Source: Hygrophila difformis (lineage: Eukaryota; Streptophyta; Magnoliopsida; Lamiales; Acanthaceae). From it: a stretch of 64,000 nt of DNA. The stretch is from assembly GCA_030278955.1 (NCBI GenBank), contig JAOANR010000011.1, positions 45,557,417 through 45,621,416 of the forward strand. The letters run 5' to 3'. A program made the position numbers and the translations under genes. Below the pieces are notes generated by a model. It did not search any database. It saw only the letters and a program-made list of their open reading frames with translations, and was not told the origin of the DNA. Positions 1 to 12,383 of the stretch are shown in pieces (within the stretch, counting starts at the first letter, position 1; each line of letters starts with the position of its first letter).

Positions 1-500
1 TGGGGAATGCATTTATGAAGCCAATGGATTTCATTAGATGAGGATTTGTTTAAGATTGTCAGTAGGATAGGAGTTCCTCGTATTTTGTGGCGAATCACAG
101 TAATGTGCTTATTGTCTGGTGGAGCTGGAGGGTTTCATTAGAAAGTTTGCTAGAGGGTTTCTGGCTGTGGATGATAGGGTTTCTGTCTGTACATCTGATT
201 CAGTAGTTTACAGGTTTTGAGCATCCGATGGCGGATCCAAATTAAGGGCTGAAATAAAACACACAAGAAACCTTCTGAATTCTGATTATGCTTTGAGATT
301 TGAATATTTTGATAAAATGATTCTTGTTTGTTACAATCTTTAAAACATATGATAATTAATCAGTATGTCACTTGAAATTTCATGGCTAACTTGCATCTAC
401 ACTTGTTCAAATTAATACCAATGATATTCCAAGTGACTTTGATTTTGTTATCATGCGGTTTTTTAGAGCCGAGATGGTTATGGATTCTTTTCTTCTGCAG
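1..500. other. Window edge upstream of carrier exon; probably intron
   Basis: No coding exon is visible here. The sequence is T-rich with a pyrimidine run ending in a TTCTTCTGCAG acceptor at 490-500, directly before the first recognisable carrier exon. The exon at 501 begins mid-codon, so at least one upstream coding exon is missing. It could be in this stretch but I could not find a matching one, so it probably lies outside the window. Confidence 0.5.
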
Positions 501-3500
501 GCTCGACAAGACTAAGTTCTATGTCGTTGGGGCTGGGATTTTTACAGGAGTTACTGTGGCACTATATCCAATTTCAGTTATAAAGACCCGGTTGCAAGTA
601 TCTTCACATGACGCTTTAGAGAGAAATGCATTTTCTGTGATCAAGGGCCTATTGAAAACGGATGGAATCCCCGGATTATATAAAGGTTTTGGAACTGTTA
701 TTACTGGAGCAGTTCCTGCCAGAATAATATTTCTCACTGCATTAGAAACAACAAAATCAGCTACTTTAAAGATGTTGGAACCTTTGAAATTATCTGAGCC
801 TACACAGGCAGCCGTAGCAAATGGAATTGGTGGCATGCTGGCATCACTGTGCTCACAAGCTGTTTTTGTTCCCATTGATGTGGTATGCTCTACATATTTT
901 ATTTCATGACTTTTCTAACTGAAATTTGTTTTGAGTAGTATATCGAGCCATTTGGCGATATCTGTGGTTGAGTTTTTGATTTGAATTAATGACATCCTGA
1001 TATGAGCTTTTTAAATGCAAACAGGACATATCACATATCTGTTATCAGTTTCCTTTGTAATTGTATAGACTTTGTATAAAGTTCTTTTCTGTGCTTCATC
1101 AAAGTAATCTATGGGAGATTAACATAAATGTACTATAGATTTTAGCTTCTTTGGCGTATTAAATAGACTAATAGATGTGCCACTTTTGAAATTCTGTAAT
1201 TGGCTTACCTCCTTACTGTAGCTACATTAGTGTGTTTAAGATTAATTCAAGAATCTTTGTAAAAGGTTAGTCAGAGGTTGATGGTTCAAGGATATTCTGG
1301 GCATGCGACGTATAATGGGGGGCTCGATGTTGCTCGTAAGGTTATTAAATCTGAGGGTATTCGGGGATTATATAGAGGCTTTGGTTTGTCTGTTATGACA
1401 TATTCTCCTTCAAGTGCTGTCTGGTGGGCAAGTTATGGTGCAAGCCAACGCATGTTCTGGAGGTATGTAAACTGTTTGAGTGTCATTGTGTAATTCATTT
1501 AAATGCCCGCTATCCTCATTAGTTACTGATGTATCAAGTCTGTATGCTATAAATGCTGTTAATGGCTTAATGCAACATTTTCATGTTCTATGTATTCATT
1601 GTTATTTCTGTTATTTGGTCTAAACCGAAAGTAGAATAAGATTCTCATTATCTATGGCAAGTACAAGTCACTAGTGTCAGGTGCATGGAGTAAACTTTTG
1701 TCTTCTTTTAGATGTTTATGAGAACCTGTGTGATTTCTCTTTATGAATGCAAACTTGTCTTCTCTGTTTTTTAGTTTATTGAACATGACTTCATACCAGG
1801 AATTAACAGATAGACTAGCATATTTTTAGTCTAAATGTTGCCAGTGTGGGTCCTCCAAATGGGCTGTTAATATTTTTGTGTAAGGTTTTGGGAGCTTTTG
1901 CAACTTTATTATTGTGTGTTATACTGTTATTTTCTCCACATATTGGGATATTTTTTGATTTTTTAGTGTCTAATGTAATCAACATAGTTCACTTTGTACT
2001 CTTACTAGCAGAATTTTGGATCGTGGTACTGAGTATGATGATAGACCTCCAAGTGAAGGGAAAATTATGTTGGTGCAGGCTGCTGGTGGGATTAGTGCTG
2101 CAGCTACAGCATCTTGTATCACAACCCCATTGGATACTATAAAAACTCGGCTGCAGGTACTTTTTCTATTCAGTGACTTGGTCATTCTTTTCCAGCATTT
2201 ATTCCATTGAACTTCCTATAGTTATGATACTTGAGGTGCATTTCATTTATCTGACCCTTTTGATATTGATTTCTTTTAAAGGGAGTGCCAATTGAGGATC
2301 TTTACTAAACAAATTGATAGCAGGAAGGGGAAATTGTTCTGCTTTAACTGAATCATTTTTTTCTTTGTCAATGACTCTGCATTGTATTTGGGTTTCCTAA
2401 TGTCTAACACTTATGCTCGGCTCGTAGGAGATAAAACTATATTTGCAGAAAATAAAATAACCATGGACTACAGAGTATTCCTCTGTCCCAAGGCTGTAGC
2501 CACCAAACAAAATAAATGTCTCAATAATGGTAATTAACCCGAATGACCCCTAAACCATAGAGATTGAACCACAATTAACAAAAATAATGTATGTAAAGAC
2601 ATGGAAATTGAAAAAATGAAAGACCAATTTACTTCATAATGAAGCCAAATTAAAAGGGTCCTTGCTTGCCAGAATAGCTATATGCTACTATACTCGAATT
2701 AGTGGCTAGGTCGATGGTCCAACTGTTCTGGCAGTGTTCGACCACACAGAATTTGTGAGCATGGGCTCCTGAGTATTTTCTGTCTTTAGTAATTGCTTTA
2801 AACTATGCTTTTTAATGAATTCCAGGTGATAGGGCATGACAAGAGACCCACTGCAAGGCAAGTGGTTAAAAGTTTGATTGCAGAGGATGGATGGGCTGGA
2901 TTGTATCGGGGACTTGGCCCAAGATTTTTCAGCATGTCAGCTTGGGGGACAACTATGATACTTGCCTATGAATATTTGAGTAAGGCTTATTGTTCGTTGT
3001 TTACTTCTTTTTCTTGGCAATGCCATCAAGACCTTGACATGCTGTGTTTGATTGATGAATTATTTCTGAGAAATATATGGCACCATTATTGTCCTACCTG
3101 ACCTAGTATGGCCCTAACATAACACTACTCTAGAATCATCAATCAAGATGTAGTTTTTCACACAAGGAACATTAGGTATCTCTTCCTAATTTTTGCTGCC
3201 AGCAGCTCACCTGTTGATTTACCTGTCAACATGTGTTGGCAAACTATTAAGCAATAGTGTATCACAATTTCTACACGAACATAATTTACGCATAAATCTT
3301 TAGAACTCTATGATATTTAATAATTGTTTTCAGAGGGGAGAAAAGACTTGTTGATAATATAACTAAGAGTTGATGAAAATTTACTGGTGAATTAAGTTGA
3401 CGACGATGCCGGTGCTATATGGTTTTCCACCACGTCTTGATTCCATTAAATTAACATTCTAGCCACCGCATTTAATTGCATAGCTTGAGGAAATACATGC

Positions 3501-3766
3501 TGTCATGCTTTTCCAAAGAGAAAGAAGTACACATTATTCATGTATCTGGTGAGCCAAACTCATACAAATTACAAATATAAAACAACCAAGTCTAATTCAT
3601 TGTATAGCGAAATAGCCTCAAACCTTGATCACCTTTACATAGCATGTTATATTGTTTTTTTCACGTTTATGTTATTTACTGTGATAACCACATTCTAGTT
3701 GATACTTTGTTTTCTGAACATCCAGAGCGCTTGTGTGCGGTAGACCAAACAACTCAGCAACATTGA
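501..3766 (+). CDS. Mitochondrial carrier family protein, SLC25A44-like (5' end missing)
   Basis: Five exons with GT/AG borders and matching phases: 501-882, 1266-1462, 2012-2156, 2826-2979 and 3726-3766. Together they encode a mitochondrial carrier from near its N terminus (LDKTKFYVVGAGIFTG) to the stop at 3764-3766. The three carrier signatures are visible: PISVIKTR in repeat 1, PIDVVSQR across the exon 1/2 junction, and PLDTIKTR at the end of exon 3. The GLYKGFG, GLYRGFG and GLYRGLG segments of the family are also present. The family has six membrane helices and moves metabolites across the inner mitochondrial membrane. The closest type by order and wording is SLC25A44, which in mammals carries branched-chain amino acids; the plant substrate is not shown by the sequence. 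The last exon gives only 13 codons. I see no lesion. The start codon and first roughly 15-25 codons are not visible. Confidence 0.9.
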
Positions 3767-6023
3767 GCATTCAAAGTCTCCCCCTCACATTAGCTGATTG
3801 CATTTTTTGTGTAGACATGTCAGTATAGGCATACACTGATACATCCCTTGAGAATACAGTAGAAATGGGATATATTCAAAATGCAGGTTTCCATTGCTCC
3901 AGAATCAGAAACCAGAACAGACATAAGGTAGTTTTGCTAGCTGATCTAATGGAATATTGATTCTGCAATTCTTTTTTTCGGGTGAACACACATTCTTTGG
4001 TGTTGAACGCTGAGGGTGATATAACAGGAGGAATCAAATAAATTTAGCCTGGATATAGAAACGTCTGTAAGTCTGCATTGCCAGATGCTCAAATTTTCCA
4101 TTATTCTTCAGACATATGCAGTACTTTTCCTGTGTAATTGTTCTAATGTCGTAATATTCAGTTACTAGTTGCTACACGCTTGTGAGTTTGCCAAATTATT
4201 AATGGATGGGCATTCAAACTTCCAATCTTAGGGTCTGAGTTTTAAAGTGCCATCTGCCCCTTTTTCTCCCCTTGTCCACTTTTAGCCTGATCTTGAGAGA
4301 AAAAATGGCTGGGTATTTATAATGAGTAAACATGTTAATAATGCATTATTTGATGTTACAATGTGATGAAATTTATCCTAAATGTTGAGTTTCGAAGGGT
4401 GAGTACTAGATGTTTGAAGCAAAAAAAATTGAATTGATCTCGGGCAGTATCTTTTTACACAAGAGAGACAGTGTCATTTGCTTAAAGAGGGAATAAATAT
4501 TAGAAGTATTATTGGAATTTTTCTCAATTAAAAACTGAAGGCTTGAGCATGCTCAATCCCCATTTTAGGAAGTATTGTGTAAATACTAGATTTTACAATT
4601 GAATATCAAAGGGTTTGTGTATGTTTGGAAAATAATTAGAGTGAAAAATAGTTTTAAATTTGAATAATGTTGTTTGGTAATGCAATTTTAAATTAGAGTT
4701 TAGAGTCTGGAGTTTGGAAAACTAAAAACTGGGGAGAGGAGCGCAGTTTAGAGATTAGAGAGGCGGCAAAACACTAATCGCTGGCGTTTGTTCCCAAACA
4801 CGCCTGTGTCGACTTTTATTTTGCTCTCCCAATACATGATTCCAAACAGAAGGATCAGCTGTATTATTGGTCAAAATTAAGGATACTTAACAAACACAAA
4901 ATTTAGTAAAATACATATTCTATGCATAAAATAATTTTTGAACTTAAAAAGGAGTGCTACGAGCCTACGAAAGATATTTTTATGAGTGGAGGGCTATGCA
5001 CCGTCAACATAAAGTTCCAAATTCAGTAATAATAAGATACTACTATTCTCTCCGTGTGTGTTTGTTGAGGAGGAAATTCAAATACAGTGGTGGCGGTGGG
5101 TGGTTACATAACTCCTCCGATTTCTCAGAAAGGTATCAAAATTTCATCCAGCTTCGTTTGTTGCGTTATTCTCTTCTCCACGATCCTGTGCTTGATTTGA
5201 ATTTTTATTTTTTCCAATTTTCTTTTTAATTTTGAATTGCATCCATGATTTGGTATTTTATCCGTCAATATTTTGGGAGTGCTAGGGTTTCTGCATTTGA
5301 TTTTCAGAGCTGTGCTTAATATGTTTACTAATATGAACCATGTGTTTTTGGAGATGGCAACTGAAAGCATATTGCAAATTTTTGTCATGGTTTAGTTAAT
5401 AAGCGATCTTATTCTGGTTATTGGCTTCTTTGGCGTTTTGTCTGTGAAGTATTTGGCATTGTGAAATTTAAGGTTTTGGAAAACAAGCTCCCTAGTTTTA
5501 ATGTACTGTAATTTAAATAACTGGTATGTCTAGTTGTGTATTGTGAAACTACATGATAATTGTTTTATTGACTTGGATTTTTTGAATTGAAATGGGAGAT
5601 ATACAATTGCTGTATTATGCTTTGGTACTTGAATCCGTAAGGATTTCTAGATGGTTAATCCCGGAATGGATATAATTGCATAGACCTTGTGCCTAGGAGT
5701 TTGTATGATAGACGCGCAGTTTGAAATTTTAGATGGACTTGCAAATTAGTACTGCTCATCTTGCTGGTAAATTCTGACATTTTATTGCTAGCTTTGGTTT
5801 TGGCCTCATGTTTGTTTTACCCAGTAATATCACAAAGATATGCATCACAATTGTTCTGACATGCTTCGCTTCACTGACGTGATTACTCGTTACAAAAGAT
5901 TATTGCAACTTCTAGAGCCTTGAACTTCATGCGGCTCATGTTGACATTTAACATTTTAATGAGGAAATAGTTTACACATGTAAACAAAAAATATGGTTGA
6001 TCTGGAAATGTGGATCCTTCAGG
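3767..6023. other. Intergenic region between carrier gene and receptor A
   Basis: AT-rich with no ORF I can support. The first few hundred bases are probably the 3' UTR of the carrier gene. At 4950-5400 there is a less AT-rich stretch with TC-rich runs that could be an untranslated exon or a promoter remnant. The short ORF there (4954-5229) starts with GTG and matches nothing I know. The last 100 bases hold the 3' flank of receptor A, which is read from the other strand. Confidence 0.5.
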
Positions 6024-9000
6024 TTAGCTCCTCGTAAGTAGAGCATTCTGGTGATCTTCTGCAGCTTCTTGCTGCTTTAGGGCATCCTTAAGTCTTGTCT
6101 TTATATTTGATATAGATGGCCTATCCATTCCATTATCAAGCAAACATCTTCCTGCAGTCTCTACGAATATCTCAAGACTATCTGGTGACACCCTCCCCAC
6201 TAAAAATGGGTCTATACAACCAGCGGATTTATATCTCATGCATGATTTAATCCACTGGGCTAGACTCACTTGATTCTCATCAAACCAGCGATTTGTTTTC
6301 TTCTCAGCAAATAGGACTTCAAACATAATCAGACCAAGAGAGTAGACATAAGATGATTCTATTAATTCCTCCCCACGGATGTAGTCTGAATCCAGACCCC
6401 CCCAAGTACCCCTGGTGGCAATTGGCATCCGTTGGTTCCCTTGAATTCGAGACAAACCCCATCCTGAGACCTTTGGTATCCAGTTCTCATCTAACCAAAT
6501 GTTTGTTGACTTCAGATCGCGATGGAGTGTTGTCACCTTGACAACTGAATGAATGCAGCTTACACCTTTTGCAATTCCAATGCAGATTTCAAGTCTTCGC
6601 TTCCATGGAAGTGGATCCTTGTTAGGCTCGTGAAGTTGATCGTAGAGTGTCCCATTTGTCATGTAATCATATACAAGAGCCATATCTGATTCAGTCTCAC
6701 TATGTCCTATTAGGGACGCGACATGATCTTGATTTTCTGAAGCTTTCATTTGAATCTCTCTCTTGGACTCTAACTCATCAACCATTGAGTGTCTGGACTC
6801 TGAAGTTCTTGAGCATCTGATTGCTACAACTTTTTGCCCGCCTTCTATGTATCCTTTGTACACATTGTCTGATCCTCCAAATCCGATGATGAGGCCATTG
6901 TGAAAGTTGTTTGTAGCTTTCTGGATCTCTTGGAATGAGAACTGATGAATGATTACTTGTGGGGTCGATGTTGAGGCACTTGGTTTGGATGGCGATCTTG
7001 GTAGAAACCCGAATGGATCCCACCACCACCTCGTCGAAGCACTGTTGGAACCCATGGTCTTTTTCCTTTTTGCATTCTTCTGATCACTGCTTCCATTTCG
7101 TGTACCTGGGCTGGGTTTATCTTCATGAATTATGCTCTCGGGCTCTATTTTCAGAGAGGTTGTAGCAATGTCATCCATGGAAATAACCCCATCGCTGTGG
7201 TCGCTGAAACTTCTTCCTGCATTATCCTCTTCATCTCCCTGTTCCAGTGCTTCTCTACTTTGCTGCACAACCAATGCCAATTCCAGGGCCATCACTACAT
7301 CAGCCATTGTAGGCCTTCCATGTGGTCGCATGTGCAGGCATCTGCCTGCAATTCCAACAAACACTTGTAGACAATCTTTTGAAATCGCCCCAGTTAGGTT
7401 TGGATCAATTAGTTGATCTGCTTTTCCCTCTCTGATGCTGTATCTTGCCCACCCTGCTAGGCTATGCTCCTCATCCTCGAGTATTATAGTTTTCACTGCA
7501 GATCTTCCTGACAGCACTTCGAACAACACCACTCCAAAAGAGTACACATCTGATTTTCTTGTCAATCTTTTCGTCATCATGTACTCCGGATCCATGTATC
7601 CAAATGTGCCTTTAATGTTGGTGCTCATGTGCGAGAATGAATCATTTGCAGGTCCCATCTTGGATAATCCAAAATCTGAGATTTTGGCGACCCAATTCTC
7701 ATCAATCAAGATGTTTGAACTTTTCACATCTCTGTGTATAACTCTGTGCCTTGAGTGCAGGTAATACAAGCCACGGGCAGCTCCAATTAAGATCTGTAGC
7801 CTCTGTTCCCAAAGGAGAGGAGGATACGTGTCTTTCTTGAACAGATGATGAGCAAGTGTTTGTCTGGGCATATACTGGTAAACCAGCATCCGCTCTTCCC
7901 CATCATTGCAGTATCCAATCAGGGAGACGAGATTCTCATTCCTGATTTTGGAGAGCATCTTGATCTCTGTCTGAAACTCTTTCTCCCCTTGCCTGGAGTC
8001 TGCCTTTTGTCTCTTGATTGCAACAATTGTATGTCCTCTGTCAATACTTCCTTTATATACTCTGCCATATCCTCCACTGCCAATATGGAATTGAGGATCG
8101 AAGTTGTTGGTTGCTGCCCGGATCTCATCTAAGGAGAACTGACGGCACAGATGCTCCATTACTGATGTTCTTAGGTTGGTTCTCTTGGAATTTGGGTCCG
8201 AAATGTTTTTCAGTTGGTAGACAACAATGTTCAGTAAGACTAGCGCCGCTGTCAGGACGTTGACAATAAAATTGGCACGGTAAGCTAAGGGCTGTTTCTT
8301 ATGGTGCCGTCTGGGTTTTGTGTTCTGCAACTCAGGAACTGACGACGTGCCTGCCAGATTGTTGTCTTGATCGCTTAGCTTGAATACTTCCAACCCATTC
8401 AAGGTGCCGTGGAATTGCTTATCACTTGATTCAAGGCCTGGCTGTATCGTGATGATAAGATCACACCTTCCCATTGCTTTGTTGCCCTCCATCATCACAA
8501 CATAGTCTCTATAAGCTGCACCCCCACACTTTCCATCCGAGCAAATCACATTATGGCTTTCTTCAGCAATCTGATTGTTTATGATAATGGAGAACAGCTT
8601 CTCGCCACTCTGCGCTATCCTCGTCTGAAACTCGATAGAATGCAGCCTAATCAAGTACCAGAATCCGAAATCCACAGGTATCTTCCAGGTAAGACCTTTT
8701 GAACTTGATTCATCGTTGGTATACACTGTCCTTGCTGTTTCATGAACTCTGGCTGGTACAATGTGCACAGGTGGGGTGGATTCCTGCCCAACTGTAATCA
8801 AACGGGTGATCTCAGCATCACTTGTTCTCGACAAGTATTTGGCATCCTCATCCCACCTCCGGAACATGCCTGAATCTTCATCTGGTGCGATGGAGCTTCC
8901 TCCCACATTCAGCCGCTGAACCAATTCAAGTGCTGTGTTTCCATCTATGTAAAATCTACGCTTCTTGCCTACAACCCGGGCTCCATAACCCCCTTCTGGA

Positions 9001-9671
9001 GTGAAGTAAAGACCGGCAGGCATGGAAACAACCTCAACGCCATTGACAAAGGCATAGAAATCATCAGCCTTTCTCATCTTCTCAGCTGGGGTAAACGTTA
9101 CAGTCAACTCCTTTTCGTCATCCATATCAACACAATATTCCTTGCTGACCTCCTTCACATCTGAAACGCCAGATGTGCTGAAGTTCCTGACGAGTGTGTA
9201 CGACCCTGCTTTGACCGAGAACATCGGTATAGACCCTTCAAACCCCTTGTACGAATCCTGGTAGAAGTGCAGCCGGATAAATTTCTGCCCGGGCTCAACT
9301 GGGAATGCATAGCTGAACTCACCGCGTGATGCTCTAGCAGTTCTGTAGGGCACAGAAGCCCCCTCTGAAGCCAGATGATAATGGATAGCTCTGGATTTGG
9401 CAGGTTTCCCCTTCAATTGAAATAAGAAGTTGGACTTATATCCAGAATCTCCCAGCCAAACACGCCCATCAGGCGCGGTGGAATCACTGGAAGAGCCGCA
9501 GGAGACAGCAATACTTTCCGTCGGTGAAGTGCTGGTGGCGGGATTGATCAGAACGTGCGAGGACAAGAAAAACACTGTAAGAATATAAAATGCTTGAGAA
9601 TCACACATGATTTTCAATTTCTGTGCTAACAATGAATTTGGACAGCAGGTGGATCTGGAAGAAAGATACAC
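6024..9671 (-). CDS. Receptor A: malectin-like receptor with kinase plus pseudokinase
   Basis: A single-exon ORF of 1,215 codons. The first Met gives an odd 21-residue leader; Met22 (9608) is followed directly by a signal-peptide-like stretch (YILTVFFLSSHVLI) and is the likelier start. The malectin-like ectodomain (about residues 55-435) follows the FERONIA/CrRLK1L plan. The membrane helix is at about 466-487. Kinase 1 (about 527-800) has all key residues: VAIK Lys553, Glu569, HRD 646-648, Asn653, DFG 666-668 and DPE. A linker with a basic patch (AKRKK) leads to kinase 2 (about 910-1190). Kinase 2 has VAIR (Arg952 for Lys), GWG (1070-1072) for DFG and DSD for DPE, but keeps HRD (1050-1052) and Asn1057, so it is a predicted pseudokinase. 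Kinase 2 resembles kinase 1 in its lead-in (FSxxEIxxATNNF), which suggests internal duplication. CrRLK1L receptors act at the plasma membrane in growth, fertilisation and immunity. Ordinary members are about 850 residues with one kinase. Confidence 0.93.
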   Translation of the reverse strand: MYLSSRSTCCPNSLLAQKLKIMCDSQAFYILTVFFLSSHVLINPATSTSPTESIAVSCGSSSDSTAPDGRVWLGDSGYKSNFLFQLKGKPAKSRAIHYHLASEGASVPYRTARASRGEFSYAFPVEPGQKFIRLHFYQDSYKGFEGSIPMFSVKAGSYTLVRNFSTSGVSDVKEVSKEYCVDMDDEKELTVTFTPAEKMRKADDFYAFVNGVEVVSMPAGLYFTPEGGYGARVVGKKRRFYIDGNTALELVQRLNVGGSSIAPDEDSGMFRRWDEDAKYLSRTSDAEITRLITVGQESTPPVHIVPARVHETARTVYTNDESSSKGLTWKIPVDFGFWYLIRLHSIEFQTRIAQSGEKLFSIIINNQIAEESHNVICSDGKCGGAAYRDYVVMMEGNKAMGRCDLIITIQPGLESSDKQFHGTLNGLEVFKLSDQDNNLAGTSSVPELQNTKPRRHHKKQPLAYRANFIVNVLTAALVLLNIVVYQLKNISDPNSKRTNLRTSVMEHLCRQFSLDEIRAATNNFDPQFHIGSGGYGRVYKGSIDRGHTIVAIKRQKADSRQGEKEFQTEIKMLSKIRNENLVSLIGYCNDGEERMLVYQYMPRQTLAHHLFKKDTYPPLLWEQRLQILIGAARGLYYLHSRHRVIHRDVKSSNILIDENWVAKISDFGLSKMGPANDSFSHMSTNIKGTFGYMDPEYMMTKRLTRKSDVYSFGVVLFEVLSGRSAVKTIILEDEEHSLAGWARYSIREGKADQLIDPNLTGAISKDCLQVFVGIAGRCLHMRPHGRPTMADVVMALELALVVQQSREALEQGDEEDNAGRSFSDHSDGVISMDDIATTSLKIEPESIIHEDKPSPGTRNGSSDQKNAKRKKTMGSNSASTRWWWDPFGFLPRSPSKPSASTSTPQVIIHQFSFQEIQKATNNFHNGLIIGFGGSDNVYKGYIEGGQKVVAIRCSRTSESRHSMVDELESKREIQMKASENQDHVASLIGHSETESDMALVYDYMTNGTLYDQLHEPNKDPLPWKRRLEICIGIAKGVSCIHSVVKVTTLHRDLKSTNIWLDENWIPKVSGWGLSRIQGNQRMPIATRGTWGGLDSDYIRGEELIESSYVYSLGLIMFEVLFAEKKTNRWFDENQVSLAQWIKSCMRYKSAGCIDPFLVGRVSPDSLEIFVETAGRCLLDNGMDRPSISNIKTRLKDALKQQEAAEDHQNALLTRS

Positions 9672-9720
9672 ATTAACACATGCGACGGATTCATGAAGGA
9701 CAGAGTTACAAGAACACGAG

Positions 9721-9726
9721 AGTCAA
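9721..9726 (-). promoter_or_regulatory. Possible W-box (TTGACT) upstream of receptor A
   Basis: The - strand reads GTTGACT, the core bound by WRKY factors, 50 bp upstream of the first Met and 113 bp upstream of Met22. A six-base match is expected by chance every few kilobases, so this is only a pointer. Receptor B has the same hexamer in a similar place. Confidence 0.2.
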
Positions 9727-11028
9727 CTGAGGCTTAAAAGTCTCGCTTGTTTTTTTGTGTGCTTTTTCTTCATATAAATATGCAGGAAATTTACATGATT
9801 GCGATAGCTTGGTCCACCATGCGTGCTTGCTTGCGTACATACATACTGAGAAGGACATCCATAAGACTGTAAGAAGCATATACGCGTCGCTGATCGATAT
9901 TCTGTTGCTCGCCTACAGTTCATTATGTTTCGTTATTTTCTTAAATTTGGAATAATAGTAGCCTATTATATACTATAATGTATTGATATATTTGTCCAAG
10001 TTTCTTGTCTATTGGGGGTATGAAACTATGAATTAATCATTTTAACATGATACGTAAAGATTTTATTTTAAACTACTCCTATTAAATTTTAAGGAATCCA
10101 ACTTATTAGAGGAGAGAGATTGAACTGACTTGAATTTTTGTGATATACTACTAGTATTTATTTAAGTACTCGTTTTAAATTAATACTATAACTTTTCAAT
10201 ATAAAAATGTACTAATAGTACCTTAATATTCCCCACTTGAATGCTACAGTATATTAAAAATATAGAGTAGTATTAGGACAGCTTTTGGATTTGGAAGATT
10301 CTAAGGTCGTTCAGCGACATTCTGATTCCAGATGGACTATTCTTTTTTCCATGAATTTTCTTGCAGGAACTTGTTACGTACTTTCGCAACATGGGAATTG
10401 GGACATGTCCATGTGAAAAAAATGGTGGAAAATTCTGCTCTCCCTCGGGTCCGCCAACTGATTGGTACACCCCAAAACCCAAATCCCAAAACCAGCAGCC
10501 CTCTCCTAATCTCCTTCCGATTCCTCCTCCTCTAGTCTCTACATATAACCCATTATTACCCATATTTATTTCGTCATCTCTCTCTTTTAAAATAAAGGCT
10601 CCTGCTTTCCATTGCTCAATTTCAGTTTTGACGTATCTTCCCATGTTTTGAATTAATTTCGTGGCATGGGTGGATGCCATGGATCAAGGAATCATCAATG
10701 CTTAATAGAAATAAAAACAAGAACAAAATGAAACAAATGATAGGGAGGCAAAAGCCCAAATGAATCCAATGGGAGATTCAACATCCATTTGGAGTATAGC
10801 TAGATACCCATTCCCTCCAATGATCCAACCAAGGTTTAACACAATTCGGTTAGCCTCATATTCCAATTGAAAGGTAGCCAAGTTGGATGAAATCCAAGAT
10901 TGAGAGAATCACTCTCTCAAATGACTCTTGAAAATTATATAGTATCTCATAAATTGTTCAAAAGTAACTAGAATGGGGAAAGGAAAGGGAAGTCTGTTTA
11001 TACAAATGAGTACATTTTATTGAGACTA

Positions 11029-11135
11029 TAATGACTGATTCACCCATAAAATTAAGAAGGATGAATTAAAATTAATAAGGGCAATAGAGTCTGTATATGC
11101 CAAAAAATATTCATGATTTATTATATAGATATCCT
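11029..11135 (+). repeat. Direct repeat copy 1 (~107 bp)
   Basis: Starts with ATGACTGATTCACCCATAAA and runs to TTATTATATAGATAT. It recurs at 11758-11865 with only a few substitutions and one small indel. The two copies are about 0.73 kb apart in the same orientation. They may be ends of a degraded element or a local duplication. Confidence 0.75.
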
Positions 11136-11757
11136 TTTACAGTACAAATTATTTATAAAAAAAATTGAATAATAATTTACTCCGAATTTGAAATACATTT
11201 TTCTTATATTGAAATAGATAAGGATTAAGGATATTATGTCTAATAATTAAACTATAACGTGTTTTAGTATATTTTGTTTTCCTTTTCTTTCTTTTATTCT
11301 TTAAAAAAAATCATGTAGAATTTGTTTACAATGTTATAAAACTTTTCAGGTAATTAGTCATCTTATATTAATAAATATTTTTAGGGTCAATTTACTGTTT
11401 ACATCATATTTTTAATGAAATATTTTTATTTCAAATATGGTTATTATATTGCTCACATTGATATAGGATTATATATTTTCTACACATCAAATTTTTAACC
11501 TAACTAAATCTATTTAATAATATTATAATATTAATATTTTTAAAATATTATATACAATCAAATAATTTATATTATATAGTTATAATCAATTATATATTTT
11601 TAAAATATTTATGAAGATTTTCTCTAGATTTTGTTATATTAATAGATTTACAATCTAAATATAGATATTGATGACGTGGAAGATGATTTGGAATTAGTAA
11701 GCGATTCATCAACGTCTACGTGTCTTTTTAAGAGCCGTTGCTCTAAAAATGAGCTTA

Positions 11758-11865
11758 GAATGACTGATTCACCCATAAAATTTAGAAGAATGAATTAAAA
11801 TTAATAAGAGTAATAGAGTCTGTATATGCCAAAAAGTACTCATGATTATTATATAGATATTTATT
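11758..11865 (+). repeat. Direct repeat copy 2 (~108 bp)
   Basis: Second copy of the block at 11029-11135. It runs directly into the CAGATCAGACC-type repeat at 11868, while copy 1 does not. The junction at about 11866 is therefore a real breakpoint. Confidence 0.75.
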
Positions 11866-11867
11866 AA

Positions 11868-11938
11868 TATCAGATCAGACCAGATCAAATCAGATCAGAC
11901 CAGGTCAATTCAGACCAGACCATATCAGATCCGACCAT
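11868..11938 (+). repeat. CAGATCAGACC-type short tandem repeat, block 1
   Basis: About 70 bp made of interspersed GATCAGACC, GATCAAATCA and AGACCAGACC words of 5 and 10 bp. A second block in the same orientation lies at 12311-12383, with about 370 bp of very AT-rich DNA between. Inverted versions (GGATCTGGTC, GATATGATCTGA) occur at 12459-12505. Confidence 0.7.
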
Positions 11939-12310
11939 TATAATAAAATTATATAATTATATATAATATTTTTTTGAAAAGCAAAAAAAAGCAATTTTAT
12001 ATATTATTTAAATATACTAATCACATTCTTAATATATTTTAGTAATATAAATACTTTTAATATTGTATATTTTTTATATTAATGTATGCGATTCAATAAA
12101 ATATTTTATAATAAACCATATATAAATTATTAGTTATGATAACATGATATTTATTTTAAAAATATAAGAACGCAAAATGCTGAAATTTTTTGAATATATA
12201 TATATTTATATACTTATAGTAAATTAATTTAATAAATTAAAATTAGTTGTTATAATAATAATAATAACAACAACAACAATAATTTTAAGTAGAATAAAAA
12301 TATCATATAA

Positions 12311-12383
12311 GACCAAATCAGACCAGACCAATTCAGATCAGATCAGATCATACCAAGTCAGATCAGACCAGACCAGATCTCAT
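12311..12383 (+). repeat. CAGATCAGACC-type short tandem repeat, block 2
   Basis: Same words as the block at 11868-11938. With the inverted GATCTGGTC stretch at 12459-12505 this could be the outline of a decayed AT-rich transposon of about 0.6 kb. I see no clean terminal repeat or target duplication. Confidence 0.65.

Noticed and set aside
4609..4810. Possible MITE with TGTTTGG/CCAAACA ends
   Set aside because: The ends match over only about 10 bases with mismatches and I find no flanking duplication.
4954..5229. 91-codon ORF between the carrier gene and receptor A
   Set aside because: It starts with GTG, has low-complexity ends and no domain.
10480..10731. Possible small gene (TATA-like at 10541, ATG at 10666)
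   Set aside because: Only 21 codons before the stop, no signal peptide, and no match I recognise. It might be a leader of a gene lost to decay.
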